Of a DNA stretch of 64,000 nt, positions 1-8,359 are shown piece by piece; position 1 is the first letter of the stretch, and every line of letters starts with the position of its first letter. Below the pieces are notes generated by a model. That model was not told the origin of the DNA. It saw only the letters and a program-made list of their open reading frames with translations, and did no database searches. The DNA is taken from positions 186,001-250,000 of the forward strand of contig JADHVO010000004.1 of the NCBI GenBank assembly GCA_016783965.1, read 5' to 3'. Made by a program: the position numbers and the translations under genes. Origin of the DNA: Alphaproteobacteria bacterium (GTDB lineage: Bacteria; Pseudomonadota; Alphaproteobacteria; Micropepsales; Micropepsaceae).

Positions 1-37
1 AATCCGGGATGGTCCGGATGGTCGTCTTGAAGTCCAT
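1..37 (-). CDS. apt: adenine phosphoribosyltransferase, N-terminal fragment (cut by window edge)
   Basis: Reading leftward from an ATG at 37, the twelve visible codons give MDFKTTIRTIPD. This resembles the conserved start of Apt, which continues with a FPKPGI-type segment outside the window. Apt salvages adenine to AMP using PRPP. The location supports the call: mtnP, whose product adenine feeds Apt, lies 2.2 kb upstream on the same strand, and apt is often near mtnP and the bc1 operon in alphaproteobacteria. Only twelve residues are visible, so the assignment rests on motif plus context. Confidence 0.6.
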   Translation of the reverse strand, partial: MDFKTTIRTIPD

Positions 38-155
38 GGGGCGCGCGCCTTTACGTGACCGCATCTTCTATACGGAGCGCCGAAAAACCCCAAGACCGCC
101 TTGTTCCTGACGCGGTCCGGCGTGACGATCCGCCGTTGCGAGGGGTTCGCCAGGG

Positions 156-1928
156 ATGGCGCTTTCCGAGGCAGGTGCACGCGCAAGATTGCCGGAGCGG
201 GCGGTGCCGACCCGGCTGGACGCGCTGCTGTTCCAGATCAAGACCAATGTGTTCCGCGCGGAGCGATTCCTGCGCGAGATCGGGCGCGTGCCGCGGCGCT
301 TGCCGCGCGGAGACGCGGCGGGATTTGCAACGGTCGTGACCGAGGTGCGTTCGCCGCTGTGGGGCGATCCGCGCGCGGGCGAGCGCGCACTGCAAATGGG
401 CAAGGTACAGAACCTGCGCGCAGCGGCACGGCGGCTGGACCGCACGGTGCTGCCGGCGGGCGCGGTGTTCAGCTTCTGGCGTCAGTTGGGACGCGCGAGT
501 GCGCCGCGCGGATTCGTGGCCGGGCGGATGTTGCAGGAAGGCTGCCTGGTTGCAGCCACGGGTGGCGGACTCTGCCAGTTGTCGAATGCGCTGTATGGCG
601 CGGCACTGGATGCAGGCTGCGAGATCGTTGAGCGGCATGCCCATTCGCGCCGCGTGCCGGGATCGGCGGCGAAGGTCGGACGCGATGCGACCGTGGCGTG
701 GAACTACGTGGACCTGCGGTTCCGGTCGCCGCGGGAGATAATGCTGCGGGTCGTGGTGGAGCGGGATGAGTTGGCGGTGCGATTGCTGGCGCGCGACGAC
801 TTACCCCCACCGGAAAGATCGCGCAGCGATTTTTCGATCCCGGATCAAGTCCGGGACAGGCTCTCCCGGCAAGCGGGAGGTGATGAGGCGCAGTCGTGCG
901 GGGGGTGCGGGCAGGTGTCGTGCTTCCGGCATGAAGGACGCGCGCCTGCGCCAGCCGGGCGGACGGCGTGGCTGGTGGATGAGAACTGGCCGGAGTTTCG
1001 CGACTACGTAGCGAGAGCGCGGACAAAGGACGATGTGCTGGCGTTACCACTGCACGGCGCGCGGTGGCACGCGGCGCGTTATGCATGGCCGACGGGCGGG
1101 TTCTCGCGGGTGAAGGCGGCAACGCTGACCGCGCTGGCGCGCAGCGTGGCGCTCCGGCGCGCGAAGGACGGGCCGGAGCGGCGGGCAACGGAGTTGCGGT
1201 GGTCGCGCGCGCTGGCCGAACGGATGGCGCGGACGTTGACGCCGGACGTGACCGAAGTCGTGGTGGCGCAGTCGCTGCTACCGCATCTGTGGGCGGACGG
1301 GCATCTCGGCGGGCGGCGGTTCTCGGTGCTGATGACGCGCATGCCGATGGCGGCGATCGAGAAGCGGCTGAATGCGGCGGCGGCGGTACATCCGGAGCGG
1401 CGGACGCTGGCGGATTTCCGCGCCGATCCGGCGCTGGTGGCGGCGGAGACCGAAGCGCTGGCGGCGGCGGATGCGGTGATCACGCCACACACCGAGATCG
1501 CGGCGCTGTTCGGTGCGCGTGCGGTGCTGCTGGGCTGGAAGAGGCCGCCGGCGCGGCGCGGCGACGAGGGTCGCGCGATCGCGTTCGTCGGGCCGACCAT
1601 CGCGCGCAAGGGCGCGTATGAATTGCGCGAAGCGGCAAAGGCGCTCGACCTGGAGATCGTGCTCTTGGGCAGCGAACTGGAAGGCCCGGACTTCTGGCGC
1701 GGCGTGCGCACGCGCCGCCCCGATCCCGCGAACTGGATGCACGGCGTAGCAGCGGTGGTGCAGCCTGCCCTGCTGGAAGACGCGCCGCGGCGGTTGCTGG
1801 CGGCCTTGAGAGCGGGCGTGCCGGTGATCGCCACGCGGGCATGCGGACTGCCGGAGCAGGATGGGCTGACGTTGGTGCCCCCCGATGATGTGGAGGCATT
1901 GATCGCAATCCTGCGCGAGCTTCGCTAG
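156..1928 (+). CDS. VanW-domain protein fused to a GT-B type glycosyltransferase-like domain
   Basis: About 590 residues in two parts. Residues about 55-205 carry the VanW signature GGGLCQLSNALYGAAL (about 136-151). VanW is named from vancomycin-resistance clusters and its biochemical role is unsettled. Residues about 290-590 look like a GT4-family GT-B fold: an AADAVITPHTEIAALFG segment (about 438) and a C-terminal AGVPVIATRACGLPEQDG loop (about 554) as in sugar-nucleotide-binding lobes. The linker holds a palindromic-repeat insertion (about 226-242) and a CGGCG-x4-C cluster (about 248-256) that could bind a metal. No signal peptide is seen. Its last bases overlap the convergent gene at 1925. 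ATG 156 is the first start in frame; internal starts are possible. Confidence 0.75.
   Translation: MALSEAGARARLPERAVPTRLDALLFQIKTNVFRAERFLREIGRVPRRLPRGDAAGFATVVTEVRSPLWGDPRAGERALQMGKVQNLRAAARRLDRTVLPAGAVFSFWRQLGRASAPRGFVAGRMLQEGCLVAATGGGLCQLSNALYGAALDAGCEIVERHAHSRRVPGSAAKVGRDATVAWNYVDLRFRSPREIMLRVVVERDELAVRLLARDDLPPPERSRSDFSIPDQVRDRLSRQAGGDEAQSCGGCGQVSCFRHEGRAPAPAGRTAWLVDENWPEFRDYVARARTKDDVLALPLHGARWHAARYAWPTGGFSRVKAATLTALARSVALRRAKDGPERRATELRWSRALAERMARTLTPDVTEVVVAQSLLPHLWADGHLGGRRFSVLMTRMPMAAIEKRLNAAAAVHPERRTLADFRADPALVAAETEALAAADAVITPHTEIAALFGARAVLLGWKRPPARRGDEGRAIAFVGPTIARKGAYELREAAKALDLEIVLLGSELEGPDFWRGVRTRRPDPANWMHGVAAVVQPALLEDAPRRLLAALRAGVPVIATRACGLPEQDGLTLVPPDDVEALIAILRELR
838..879. 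repeat. palindromic element inside the VanW-fusion gene
   Basis: Two adjacent inverted repeats: TCCCGGA at 838-844 with TCCGGGA at 850-856, and CTCCCG at 863-868 with CGGGAG at 874-879. The opposite strand reads in one frame as AGRACPGLDPGS, a string typical of a dispersed palindromic repeat family common in alphaproteobacterial genomes. It keeps the reading frame and adds about 17 residues to the linker between the two domains. Confidence 0.7.
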
Positions 1929-2257
1929 TGGCCGGGGTGTTCGATCAGTTGATCTGTCCAAACTTCGAACGTGTCGGCGCCATCAACCGTAAGATTGGTC
2001 ACTGGGGGATCAATCTCGACCGTTGCGAATTCACGGCCATTGTCGGCTGCTTTCGTCGCAAGAACCTTACATCGGATTGTACCCGGCAGGGGATAATTGC
2101 TCGTCTCGGAAAGATCGGCGTCCGTCACGTACACTTGCTTAAGGGTGAGGAACCAGTCGCGTCCCAGTCGATCCCGCAAGAGGCAGCGCACAATACCGGG
2201 CGGGTAGTTCTCATGCCACGCGACGATCTTGGCAATGACATCGCGATACTCGGACAC
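1925..2257 (-). CDS. hypothetical protein, 110 aa
   Basis: A 110-residue soluble protein with no signal peptide or membrane segment; I do not recognise the family. It begins 3 nt after the mtnP stop on the same strand, so it is probably co-transcribed with mtnP, and it ends in a 4-nt overlap with the convergent VanW-fusion gene. Its local GC content is visibly lower than its neighbours, which may mean it was acquired separately. Coding status rests on tight packing and an intact frame. Confidence 0.6.
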   Translation of the reverse strand: MSEYRDVIAKIVAWHENYPPGIVRCLLRDRLGRDWFLTLKQVYVTDADLSETSNYPLPGTIRCKVLATKAADNGREFATVEIDPPVTNLTVDGADTFEVWTDQLIEHPGH

Positions 2258-2259
2258 AA

Positions 2260-3189
2260 CTATTTCCGCCTCTTCGCTTTCGGCGCGACCTTCTTCGTCG
2301 CCTTAGCCTTCACGACCTTCTTCGGCAGGAGGCGGGGGGCGATGGCGTCGAGTTTGCGGACGAGGCGCGAGTCGCGCTTCTCCCGCGCGGTCATCACGGC
2401 GGTGTCGAGGACGTGCTCGATGTGCGGCGACGGCTTGTGCTCGGGGCCCAGCTTCTGCGCCACGTTCATGATGAGCTTGCGCGCGTGCTCCGCGTTGGCG
2501 TGCATCACCTTGACCACCGCGTCGACGGTGACGTGGTCATGGTCGGGGTGCCAGCAGTCGTAATCGGTCACCATGGCCACGATGCCGTAGGGCAGCTCCG
2601 CCTCGCGCGCGAGCTTGGCTTCGGGCATCGCGGTCATGCCGATCACCGAACAGCCCCAGGAGCGGTAGAGATTGCTCTCCGCCAGCGAGGAGAATTGCGG
2701 ACCTTCGATGCAGAGATAGGTGCCGCCCCGGGCATAGGTGATGCCCTCTTCGGCGCAGGCGATGCTGAGCGCGTTGGCAATCTCCCTGTCGACGGGATGC
2801 GCCATGGAGACGTGCGCGACCATGCCCGGGCCGAAGAAGGATTTCTCGCGCGCGAAGGTGCGGTCGATGAACTGGTCCGCGATCACGAAGGTGCCGGGCG
2901 GCAGCTCTTCCTTGAGCGAGCCGCAGGCGCTGACGCTGACGAGATCTGTGACGCCGACGCGCTTCAGCACGTCGATGTTGGCGCGGTAGTTGATCGAGCC
3001 CGGCGTCTGGACGTGGCCGCGGCCGTGGCGCGGCAGGAAGACGAGGTCGGTGCCCCTGAAGGTGCCGAACAGGAGCGCGTCGGACGGCGCGCCCCATGGC
3101 GACTTCACGGATTTCCAGCGCGGGTTTTCGAGGCCGGGAATGTCGTACACGCCGCTGCCGCCGATGACGCCGAGGACGGTTCTGGTCAC
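2260..3189 (-). CDS. mtnP: S-methyl-5'-thioadenosine phosphorylase
   Basis: 309 residues, PNP/MTAP family. It phosphorolyses methylthioadenosine to adenine and 5-methylthioribose-1-phosphate in methionine salvage. Visible signatures are the N-terminal GVIGGSGVYDIPGLE, the phosphate-binding RHGRGH (about 54-59), IEGPQFSSLAES (about 162) and the base-recognition segment VTDYDCWHPDHDHV (about 208). The C-terminus ends in a Lys/Arg-rich tail of about 20 residues (KAKATKKVAPKAKRRK) beyond the usual family end. A small unknown gene follows 3 nt downstream, then the VanW fusion convergently; an apt-like start lies beyond. Confidence 0.95.
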   Translation of the reverse strand: MTRTVLGVIGGSGVYDIPGLENPRWKSVKSPWGAPSDALLFGTFRGTDLVFLPRHGRGHVQTPGSINYRANIDVLKRVGVTDLVSVSACGSLKEELPPGTFVIADQFIDRTFAREKSFFGPGMVAHVSMAHPVDREIANALSIACAEEGITYARGGTYLCIEGPQFSSLAESNLYRSWGCSVIGMTAMPEAKLAREAELPYGIVAMVTDYDCWHPDHDHVTVDAVVKVMHANAEHARKLIMNVAQKLGPEHKPSPHIEHVLDTAVMTAREKRDSRLVRKLDAIAPRLLPKKVVKAKATKKVAPKAKRRK

Positions 3190-3313
3190 GCAAGGCCCCT
3201 TCTGGATTGCGGCGTGCTTTTAAGCAGCCGCCCGCCGCGCGGCAAGGCGGCGGTGTCACGACGCTGCCATCCGGGCGGCCGTATCATCCGCGCCCGAAGG
3301 CGGGGGCTCGGGC

Positions 3314-4141
3314 ATGGACCTCTTCGGTGATTCTGCCGGTATGTCGCTGCGATTTCTGTTCGGCGCGATGCGGGCGAGCGTCGACTTCCTGGAGTGGTTC
3401 GATCAGCGCATCGACGCGGACAAGGCGTTGATCGCCGGCGCGGTCCTGCTGGCGGGGCTTTGGGCGCATCATCTGGGCGGGCTGCCGCGCCGGGTGGGCG
3501 TCGCGATGATGGCGGTGGCGGTGCTGCTGGCGGGCGTCGCAGTCTACCAGGGCAACCATCGCATGATCTACGGCCTGACGCCGTTCCGGGCGGAGCTGCC
3601 GCCCGTCTTCCGGCGCATCCATGGTGGTGACGGCGATGTCATTGCCCATGACGATGCAGAGCAGAACAGCGTGGAGCTGACGAGCGGGGACGCGCCGCGG
3701 ATCGCGCCACAGCAATGGCTGGCAGCGCGTTGCCTCGCGACCGATCCGGAGCCGGAGCGGCAGATCGGCCTCGAACATGCGCTCATCGAGAGCCTGGCGG
3801 CCCGCGATCATGTCGACGTCTACACGCTGACCCTGCTGCCGGGACGCGTGATGCGGCAGGGCGGCGCGCCGGACGGCTGCCAGTTCGCGTGGGAAGACGG
3901 CGCGCACGCCGTCAGCCATTACGAGGTGTTCGTCGCGATTCCGCTACCGGACGGCGGCACGCGCTATGCCCATCTGCATGCGATGAGCCGCAAGCCGGCG
4001 CTGGTGCTGATCGCCCCGGACTTCGAGGCGATGCGGCGCACGCTGTTCGACAGCGCCGGCGTGGCGCCGGCGCCGCCCGCTAGTGCGCGTCCTTCCACAC
4101 CTGCCGGTAGCTTAAGTACAGCAAGCCTGACAGGACGATGA
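3314..4141 (+). CDS. hypothetical membrane-anchored protein, 275 aa
   Basis: Residues about 38-75 contain two hydrophobic segments (LIAGAVLLAGLWAHHLGG and VAMMAVAVLLAGVAVY), followed by about 190 soluble residues and a Pro/Ala/Ser-rich tail. I do not recognise the family. It is convergent with fbcC and overlaps its 3' end by 62 nt, so the last ~20 codons are read on both strands; the tail may be a fortuitous read-through extension. ATG 3314 follows a G-rich Shine-Dalgarno-like stretch; a second ATG at 3341 is possible. Confidence 0.6.
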   Translation: MDLFGDSAGMSLRFLFGAMRASVDFLEWFDQRIDADKALIAGAVLLAGLWAHHLGGLPRRVGVAMMAVAVLLAGVAVYQGNHRMIYGLTPFRAELPPVFRRIHGGDGDVIAHDDAEQNSVELTSGDAPRIAPQQWLAARCLATDPEPERQIGLEHALIESLAARDHVDVYTLTLLPGRVMRQGGAPDGCQFAWEDGAHAVSHYEVFVAIPLPDGGTRYAHLHAMSRKPALVLIAPDFEAMRRTLFDSAGVAPAPPASARPSTPAGSLSTASLTGR

Positions 4142-4892
4142 GGAACACCATGACGCCGACGCCGATACGGTGGCGGTCGTCGAGATGCGGCTCCGACGTC
4201 CAGGCGAGGAAGTTCGCGACCGCATAGGCCTCGTCGGCGACGGTCGCCTTCTTCTTCGGATCCCAGTCGTTGAACGTGACCTGTCCGTCCTGGAGCGGCG
4301 GCGGCATGGAGATGTTCCAGCCCGGGAAGTACGGGTTGAAGTACTTGCCGTCGGTGACCTTGAAGCCGTCCGGCGTCTTCTCATGGAAGCCTGTGAGGAT
4401 CGAGAAGACGTAGTCGGGGCCGCCGTTGCGCGCCGCGACGATGAGCGACAGGTCCGGCGGCAGGGCGCCGCCATTGGACGCGCGGGCGGCGTTCTCGTTC
4501 GGGAAGGGCGGCGGAAAATAGTCGGCCGGGATGCCAGGACGCTTGAGCGGATTGCCCTTGTCGTCCGTGGTCTCGCCCTTGTCGTTCGGACCGGCGAGGA
4601 CCTGGTAACCGGCGGCGATCGCCTTCATCTGCGCCTCGCTGAAGCCGGGCCCCCCGGGCTCCGACAGCGTGTGGAAGGCTACGCGGTTCAGGCTGTGACA
4701 GGCCGAGCAGACTTCCTTGTAGACCTGGAAGCCGTGCTGGAGGTCGGTCTGGTCGTACTTGCCGAACACGCCCTCAAACGACCATTCCTGTCTCTTGAGC
4801 GGCCATTGTTCGCCCGTCGTTGTGTCGGCGGCAAAGGCCGGCGCGGCGAGGGCGAGACCGAGAACGAGGCCGAGCGAAAGGGTGAAGCGCAT
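4080..4892 (-). CDS. fbcC: cytochrome c1 subunit of the bc1 complex
   Basis: 270 residues. A signal peptide (MRFTLSLGLVLGLALAAPAFA) is followed by the haem c site CSACHS (about residues 42-47). A C-terminal hydrophobic anchor (VGVMVFLIVLSGLLYLSY) ends in a short basic tail. It carries electrons from the Rieske protein to cytochrome c in the periplasm. The start chosen is ATG 4892, because the longer open frame upstream lies in the end of the cytochrome b gene and lacks signal-peptide character. It is the last gene of fbcF-fbcB-fbcC, 8 nt after fbcB. Confidence 0.96.
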   Translation of the reverse strand: MRFTLSLGLVLGLALAAPAFAADTTTGEQWPLKRQEWSFEGVFGKYDQTDLQHGFQVYKEVCSACHSLNRVAFHTLSEPGGPGFSEAQMKAIAAGYQVLAGPNDKGETTDDKGNPLKRPGIPADYFPPPFPNENAARASNGGALPPDLSLIVAARNGGPDYVFSILTGFHEKTPDGFKVTDGKYFNPYFPGWNISMPPPLQDGQVTFNDWDPKKKATVADEAYAVANFLAWTSEPHLDDRHRIGVGVMVFLIVLSGLLYLSYRQVWKDAH

Positions 4893-4900
4893 GGATGTCC

Positions 4901-6199
4901 TCACTCGGCGGGGGCCGCGGCAACGTTGCCGAGCACCGATTTGGCGATGGAGTCTGGAAGCGGCTTGGGCGACTCGATCAGGCCGACGACCGGCATGATC
5001 ACCCAGAAGAACGCGTAGTAATAGGCGGTGCCGAGACGGGCGACCCACACCATCGGGATGCCGAAGCGCGCCGCGTCAACCGACAGCGCGCCGCAATAGC
5101 CGAGCAGCAGGCAGTCGACGACGAACAGCCAGAAGAACTGCTTCATCAGCGGCCGGAAGCGGTTGGAGCGCACGCGGCTGGTGTCCAGCCACGGAATGAA
5201 GGCGAGCGTGACGATCGCGCCGCCGAGGACCAAGACGCCGATCAGCTTCTGCGGGATCGAGCGCAGCATCGCATAGAACGGCAGCAGGTACCATTCGGGC
5301 ACGATGTCGGGCGGGGTCACCAGCGGATTGGCCGGGATGTTGTTGTCCGGGTTGCCGACGAACTCTGGTGCGAAGAACACCAGGAACGCGAAGAGGATCG
5401 CGAACAGGCCGACATAGAACGCGTCCTTCGACGTGTAATAGGGGTGGAACGGCAGGGTGTCCTGCGGGCCTTTCACGTCGATGCCGAGCGGGTTGTTGTT
5501 GCCCGGCACGTGCAGCGCCCAGATGTGCAAACCGACCACGCCCGCGATCACGAACGGCAGCAGATAGTGCAGCGAGAAGAAGCGGTTCAGCGTCGGATCG
5601 CCGACCGCAAAGCCGCCCCACAGCCATGTGGCGATGTGGCTGCCGGCCTTGATGCCGCCGGTGATCTGGTCGAGCGACGAGAACAAGTTGGTGATGACGG
5701 TTGCGGCCCAGAACGACATCTGGCCCCAGGGGAGCACGTAGCCCATGAACGCCGTTATCACCATCAGCAGGTAGATGATGACGCCGAGAATCCAGAGGAT
5801 CTCGCGCGGCGCCTTGTAGGAGCCGTAATAGAGACCGCGGAACATGTGGATGTAGACGGCAAGAAAGAACATCGACGCGCCGTTGGCGTGGAGGTAGCGG
5901 AGCATCCAGCCGTAGTTCACGTCGCGCATGATGCTCTGGACGCTATCGAAGGCGAGGCTCGAGCCCGGCACGGCGCCGACGGCGCCCGACGGATCGAAGT
6001 GCATCGCGAGCACGATCCCGGTGACGATCTGTGCGCCCAGGCAGAACGTAAGGATGGCGCCGAACGCGTACCAGAAGTTCAGGTTCCGGGGCGTGGGGAA
6101 CGTCATCATCGTATCGTGCGAGAACCGCAGGAGCGGCAGCCGCGAATCCAGCCAGCGGGTAAAGCCCGTCTGCGGAACGTAGGTCGAAGGACCGGACAT
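4901..6199 (-). CDS. fbcB: cytochrome b subunit of the bc1 complex
   Basis: 432 residues, a full-length single-chain cytochrome b with about eight membrane segments. Conserved features are the N-terminal NFWYAFGAI, paired haem histidines in the helix containing RYLHANGAS and AVYIHM and in the later helix FSLHYLLPF...GLHIWALH, and the Qo-site PEWY motif ([16 protein letters not shown]). It holds the quinol-oxidation and quinone-reduction sites. The start is ATG 6199, immediately preceded by a TTG codon at 6202 that could also initiate; GGAG lies 9 nt upstream. It sits 12 nt after fbcF. Confidence 0.97.
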   Translation of the reverse strand: MSGPSTYVPQTGFTRWLDSRLPLLRFSHDTMMTFPTPRNLNFWYAFGAILTFCLGAQIVTGIVLAMHFDPSGAVGAVPGSSLAFDSVQSIMRDVNYGWMLRYLHANGASMFFLAVYIHMFRGLYYGSYKAPREILWILGVIIYLLMVITAFMGYVLPWGQMSFWAATVITNLFSSLDQITGGIKAGSHIATWLWGGFAVGDPTLNRFFSLHYLLPFVIAGVVGLHIWALHVPGNNNPLGIDVKGPQDTLPFHPYYTSKDAFYVGLFAILFAFLVFFAPEFVGNPDNNIPANPLVTPPDIVPEWYLLPFYAMLRSIPQKLIGVLVLGGAIVTLAFIPWLDTSRVRSNRFRPLMKQFFWLFVVDCLLLGYCGALSVDAARFGIPMVWVARLGTAYYYAFFWVIMPVVGLIESPKPLPDSIAKSVLGNVAAAPAE

Positions 6200-6211
6200 C
6201 AATGCGCTCCG

Positions 6212-6787
6212 TTAGCCGACTTTGATCTTGGTGGCGGTTTCAAAGGTGTAGACCGGAATCTCGAGGTTCTGCGGCGCAGGACCTTTCCGGATGCGGCCGG
6301 CGGTGTCGTACATCGAGCCGTGGCAGTGGCAGAGCCAGCCGCCGAAATCGCCTTCGAACGCGGTCGGCGTGCAGCCGAGATGGGTGCAGACGCCCGACGA
6401 GACAAACCACTCCGCCTTGCCGGCCGCGCCGCCGGCGGTGGCGATGCGGTTCGCGGCGGTCGCCGGGGCGCCGTCGGGCAGGTTGAGGTTGCGAGCAATC
6501 GGATCGGGTAGATCGGACAGCGGGACCGCGTCGGCGGCCGCGATCTCTTTCGCGGTGCGGCGGCGCACGAACAGCGGATGGCCGCGGAAGGTGAACACCA
6601 CCGCCTGGCCAACCTGGATCGGCGCCAGATCGATCTCTATCGACGCGAGCGCGAGCACTGCGGTCGAGGGGTTCATCTGGTCGATCAGCGGCCAGGCGAC
6701 GGCAGCGGCGCCGACCGCGGCCATGGCTCCCGTGGCGATGTAGATGAAATCGCGCCGCGTGGGTTCGGCGGTCGTCGTGGTGGCCAA
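6212..6787 (-). CDS. fbcF: Rieske iron-sulfur subunit of the bc1 complex
   Basis: 191 residues from a TTG start. A twin-arginine-like motif TRRDFIYIATGAMAAVG precedes the single N-terminal membrane anchor. The 2Fe-2S ligands are in CTHLGC and CHCHGSM, followed by the usual GPAPQNLEIP segment. TTG 6787 is preferred over the upstream ATG 6841 because GAGGG lies 7 nt before it and the resulting length fits the family; the extra 18 residues (MRARFPPPGAP...) look non-coding. It heads the fbcFBC operon. Confidence 0.95.
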   Translation of the reverse strand: MATTTTAEPTRRDFIYIATGAMAAVGAAAVAWPLIDQMNPSTAVLALASIEIDLAPIQVGQAVVFTFRGHPLFVRRRTAKEIAAADAVPLSDLPDPIARNLNLPDGAPATAANRIATAGGAAGKAEWFVSSGVCTHLGCTPTAFEGDFGGWLCHCHGSMYDTAGRIRKGPAPQNLEIPVYTFETATKIKVG

Positions 6788-6962
6788 GGGCTTGCCCTCT
6801 TGTACGTTCGGCGCTCCGGGCGGCGGGAAACGAGCGCGCAACCCCCGGAATCCTCAAAGCGCGCCGCTTTGCTGGCCGGAAAGTATAGAACCGGTTTTGG
6901 CCGGTCGCGCGGCACGATGACGCATAAAATGCCGGAGATTCACAGGCTTGGCGCAAAATGCC

Positions 6963-7376
6963 TCAGCACTCGACGACGCTGAGATAGCCCTGCTTGCCGT
7001 AGTCGAGCAGCGCGGCATCGCGGGTCATGACCGTATAGCCGTATTCGCGCGCCGTGGCGGCAACGATGCGGTCCGCGGGGTCCTTGATCATTCGACCGGG
7101 AAGCGACCATGAATCGAGAAGCAGCCTTGGCGAGAGGCCCGCGAACGCAATTCCGGGCAACGCAACCGCGCGGGTCAGCCAAGCCTCCGGCGTCAGGGCT
7201 GAACGGAATCCGCCTCGCGAGGCCTTTGCACCGATTTCCCACGCTGTGAAGGGCGAGACATAAATCGTCTCACCTTTCGCATACCGCTCAGCAAGGATCG
7301 TCTCGCCAGGCTCACCCAACAGGCCCTCGACGAGCCACATGATCGCGCAGGTATCGAGAAGTATTGGCCCGCTCAC
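6963..7376 (-). CDS. PIN-domain ribonuclease toxin, VapC-like
   Basis: 137 residues. PIN-domain acidic residues are visible: D8 in LLDTCAIMWL, E47 in FTAWEIGAKA, D98/D101 in KDPADRIVAATA and D116 in VMTRDAALLDYG. Such proteins are Mg-dependent endoribonucleases that cleave tRNA or rRNA unless bound by an antitoxin. Its first codon overlaps the stop of the upstream partner by 4 nt, so the two are translationally coupled in the normal antitoxin-first order. Confidence 0.9.
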   Translation of the reverse strand: MSGPILLDTCAIMWLVEGLLGEPGETILAERYAKGETIYVSPFTAWEIGAKASRGGFRSALTPEAWLTRAVALPGIAFAGLSPRLLLDSWSLPGRMIKDPADRIVAATAREYGYTVMTRDAALLDYGKQGYLSVVEC

Positions 7377-7855
7377 TTGCGGGCATTCTCATTGATCTGG
7401 TCGAAGTCTGCCATGATTTCCTTCTCCACCTCTTCCCATTCCTTGTCTGTGTAGACCGGTTTGGTGAGGTCATATCCGGGCTCGATTGTGACCATGCCCT
7501 TCAGTGCACCACTCGCCGGATGGCGCGCGAGATTGGTGCCGGGCGGGGGGGCCGGCGGTTGCGCCGGCTCCGAGTTGCGGAACGTGGAAGGCTGCTCATG
7601 CATTCCGGAGGCCGACACCACCCGGCGGAAGACGAGTTTGCGGAGGGTGATGTCCACCTGCTCCGTGCGATAGCCGGCATCGAGCCAAACTTGGGTCATG
7701 ACATTGTTGGACGTGCTGTTGCTCCACCATGCTTGGTGCTTCTGAGACTTCGGCAGCCTGGTACCGACCACGCGCTCGATCTCACCGAACGTCATCGGGA
7801 TCAGATCCTTGCCCTGCCCGCGCAAGTAAGCGCCAAGCCGATCATATTTTGTCAT
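7373..7855 (-). CDS. DUF7662-type protein, probable antitoxin of the PIN toxin
   Basis: 160 residues. The N-terminal about 80 residues (YDRLGAYLRGQG, MTFGEIERVVG, AWWSNSTSNNVMTQVWLDAG) match a small domain I know as DUF7662, found alone and in toxin-antitoxin-like pairs. A Pro-rich linker (AQPPAPPPG) follows, then an acidic C-terminus (DKEWEEVEKEIMADFDQINENA) that is a plausible toxin-binding segment. The gene precedes and overlaps the PIN gene by 4 nt, and an operator-like palindrome lies 5-33 nt upstream. The antitoxin role is inferred from position, not from a recognised antitoxin fold. Confidence 0.75.
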   Translation of the reverse strand: MTKYDRLGAYLRGQGKDLIPMTFGEIERVVGTRLPKSQKHQAWWSNSTSNNVMTQVWLDAGYRTEQVDITLRKLVFRRVVSASGMHEQPSTFRNSEPAQPPAPPPGTNLARHPASGALKGMVTIEPGYDLTKPVYTDKEWEEVEKEIMADFDQINENARK

Positions 7856-7860
7856 AGCAA

Positions 7861-7888
7861 TTTCCTTCGAAATTTCCTATAAAGGAAA
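7861..7888. promoter_or_regulatory. operator-like palindrome in front of the toxin-antitoxin pair
   Basis: TTTCCT occurs at 7861-7866 and again at 7873-7878, and AGGAAA follows at 7883-7888, making TTTCCT-N4-AGGAAA plus a directly repeated half-site. The stretch is AT-rich against a GC-rich background and lies in the 57-nt gap between the divergent antitoxin gene and trmL. Toxin-antitoxin complexes commonly bind such repeats to repress their own operon. Confidence 0.5.
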
Positions 7889-7912
7889 CAATAATTCCCG
7901 TCAAGGAAGCCC

Positions 7913-8359
7913 GTGCGCCTCGTGCTGTTTGAACCCGACATCCCACAGAACGCCGGAAGCCTGATCCGGCTCGGCGCCTGCATGGGCGTTGCCGTGGATA
8001 TCGTCGAGCCGTGCGGGTTCGTCTTCTCGGACGCCGCGATGCGGCGGGCGGGGATGGACTATCTGGGGCATGCCGAGGTCGTTCGGCACGTGTCGTGGAG
8101 CGCCTTCATCGCACAAGCGACGGGCCGGATCGTGCTGGCAACGACCAGGCCGGCAATGCCGTACGCGGACTTCTTGTTCGCTCCCGACGACAGCATCGTC
8201 CTGGGGCGCGAGAGCGCCGGCGTGCCCGACGCCGTTCATGATCGCGCCGACGCGCGCTTGCGTATTCCCATGAAATCGGGCTTGCGTTCGATCAATGTGG
8301 CACAGGCCGGCGCCATGATCCTGGGCGAAGCGCTTCGCCAAACGAGACTGTTTCCATGA
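7913..8359 (+). CDS. trmL: tRNA (cytidine(34)-2'-O)-methyltransferase, TrmL
   Basis: 148 residues, a minimal SPOUT-fold methyltransferase. Conserved blocks are [20 protein letters not shown] (substrate side), LVFGRES-like [11 protein letters not shown], and the knot motif [21 protein letters not shown] that binds S-adenosylmethionine. It methylates the wobble ribose of certain tRNA-Leu isoacceptors. Translation starts at GTG 7913 with AAGGA 7 nt upstream. Its stop overlaps the hemF start by 4 nt. Confidence 0.94.
   Translation: MRLVLFEPDIPQNAGSLIRLGACMGVAVDIVEPCGFVFSDAAMRRAGMDYLGHAEVVRHVSWSAFIAQATGRIVLATTRPAMPYADFLFAPDDSIVLGRESAGVPDAVHDRADARLRIPMKSGLRSINVAQAGAMILGEALRQTRLFP

Noticed and set aside
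4895..6511. 538-codon open frame antisense to cytochrome b and Rieske genes
   Set aside because: It mirrors conserved membrane-protein genes and encodes a charged low-complexity product; a shadow of GC-rich coding sequence.
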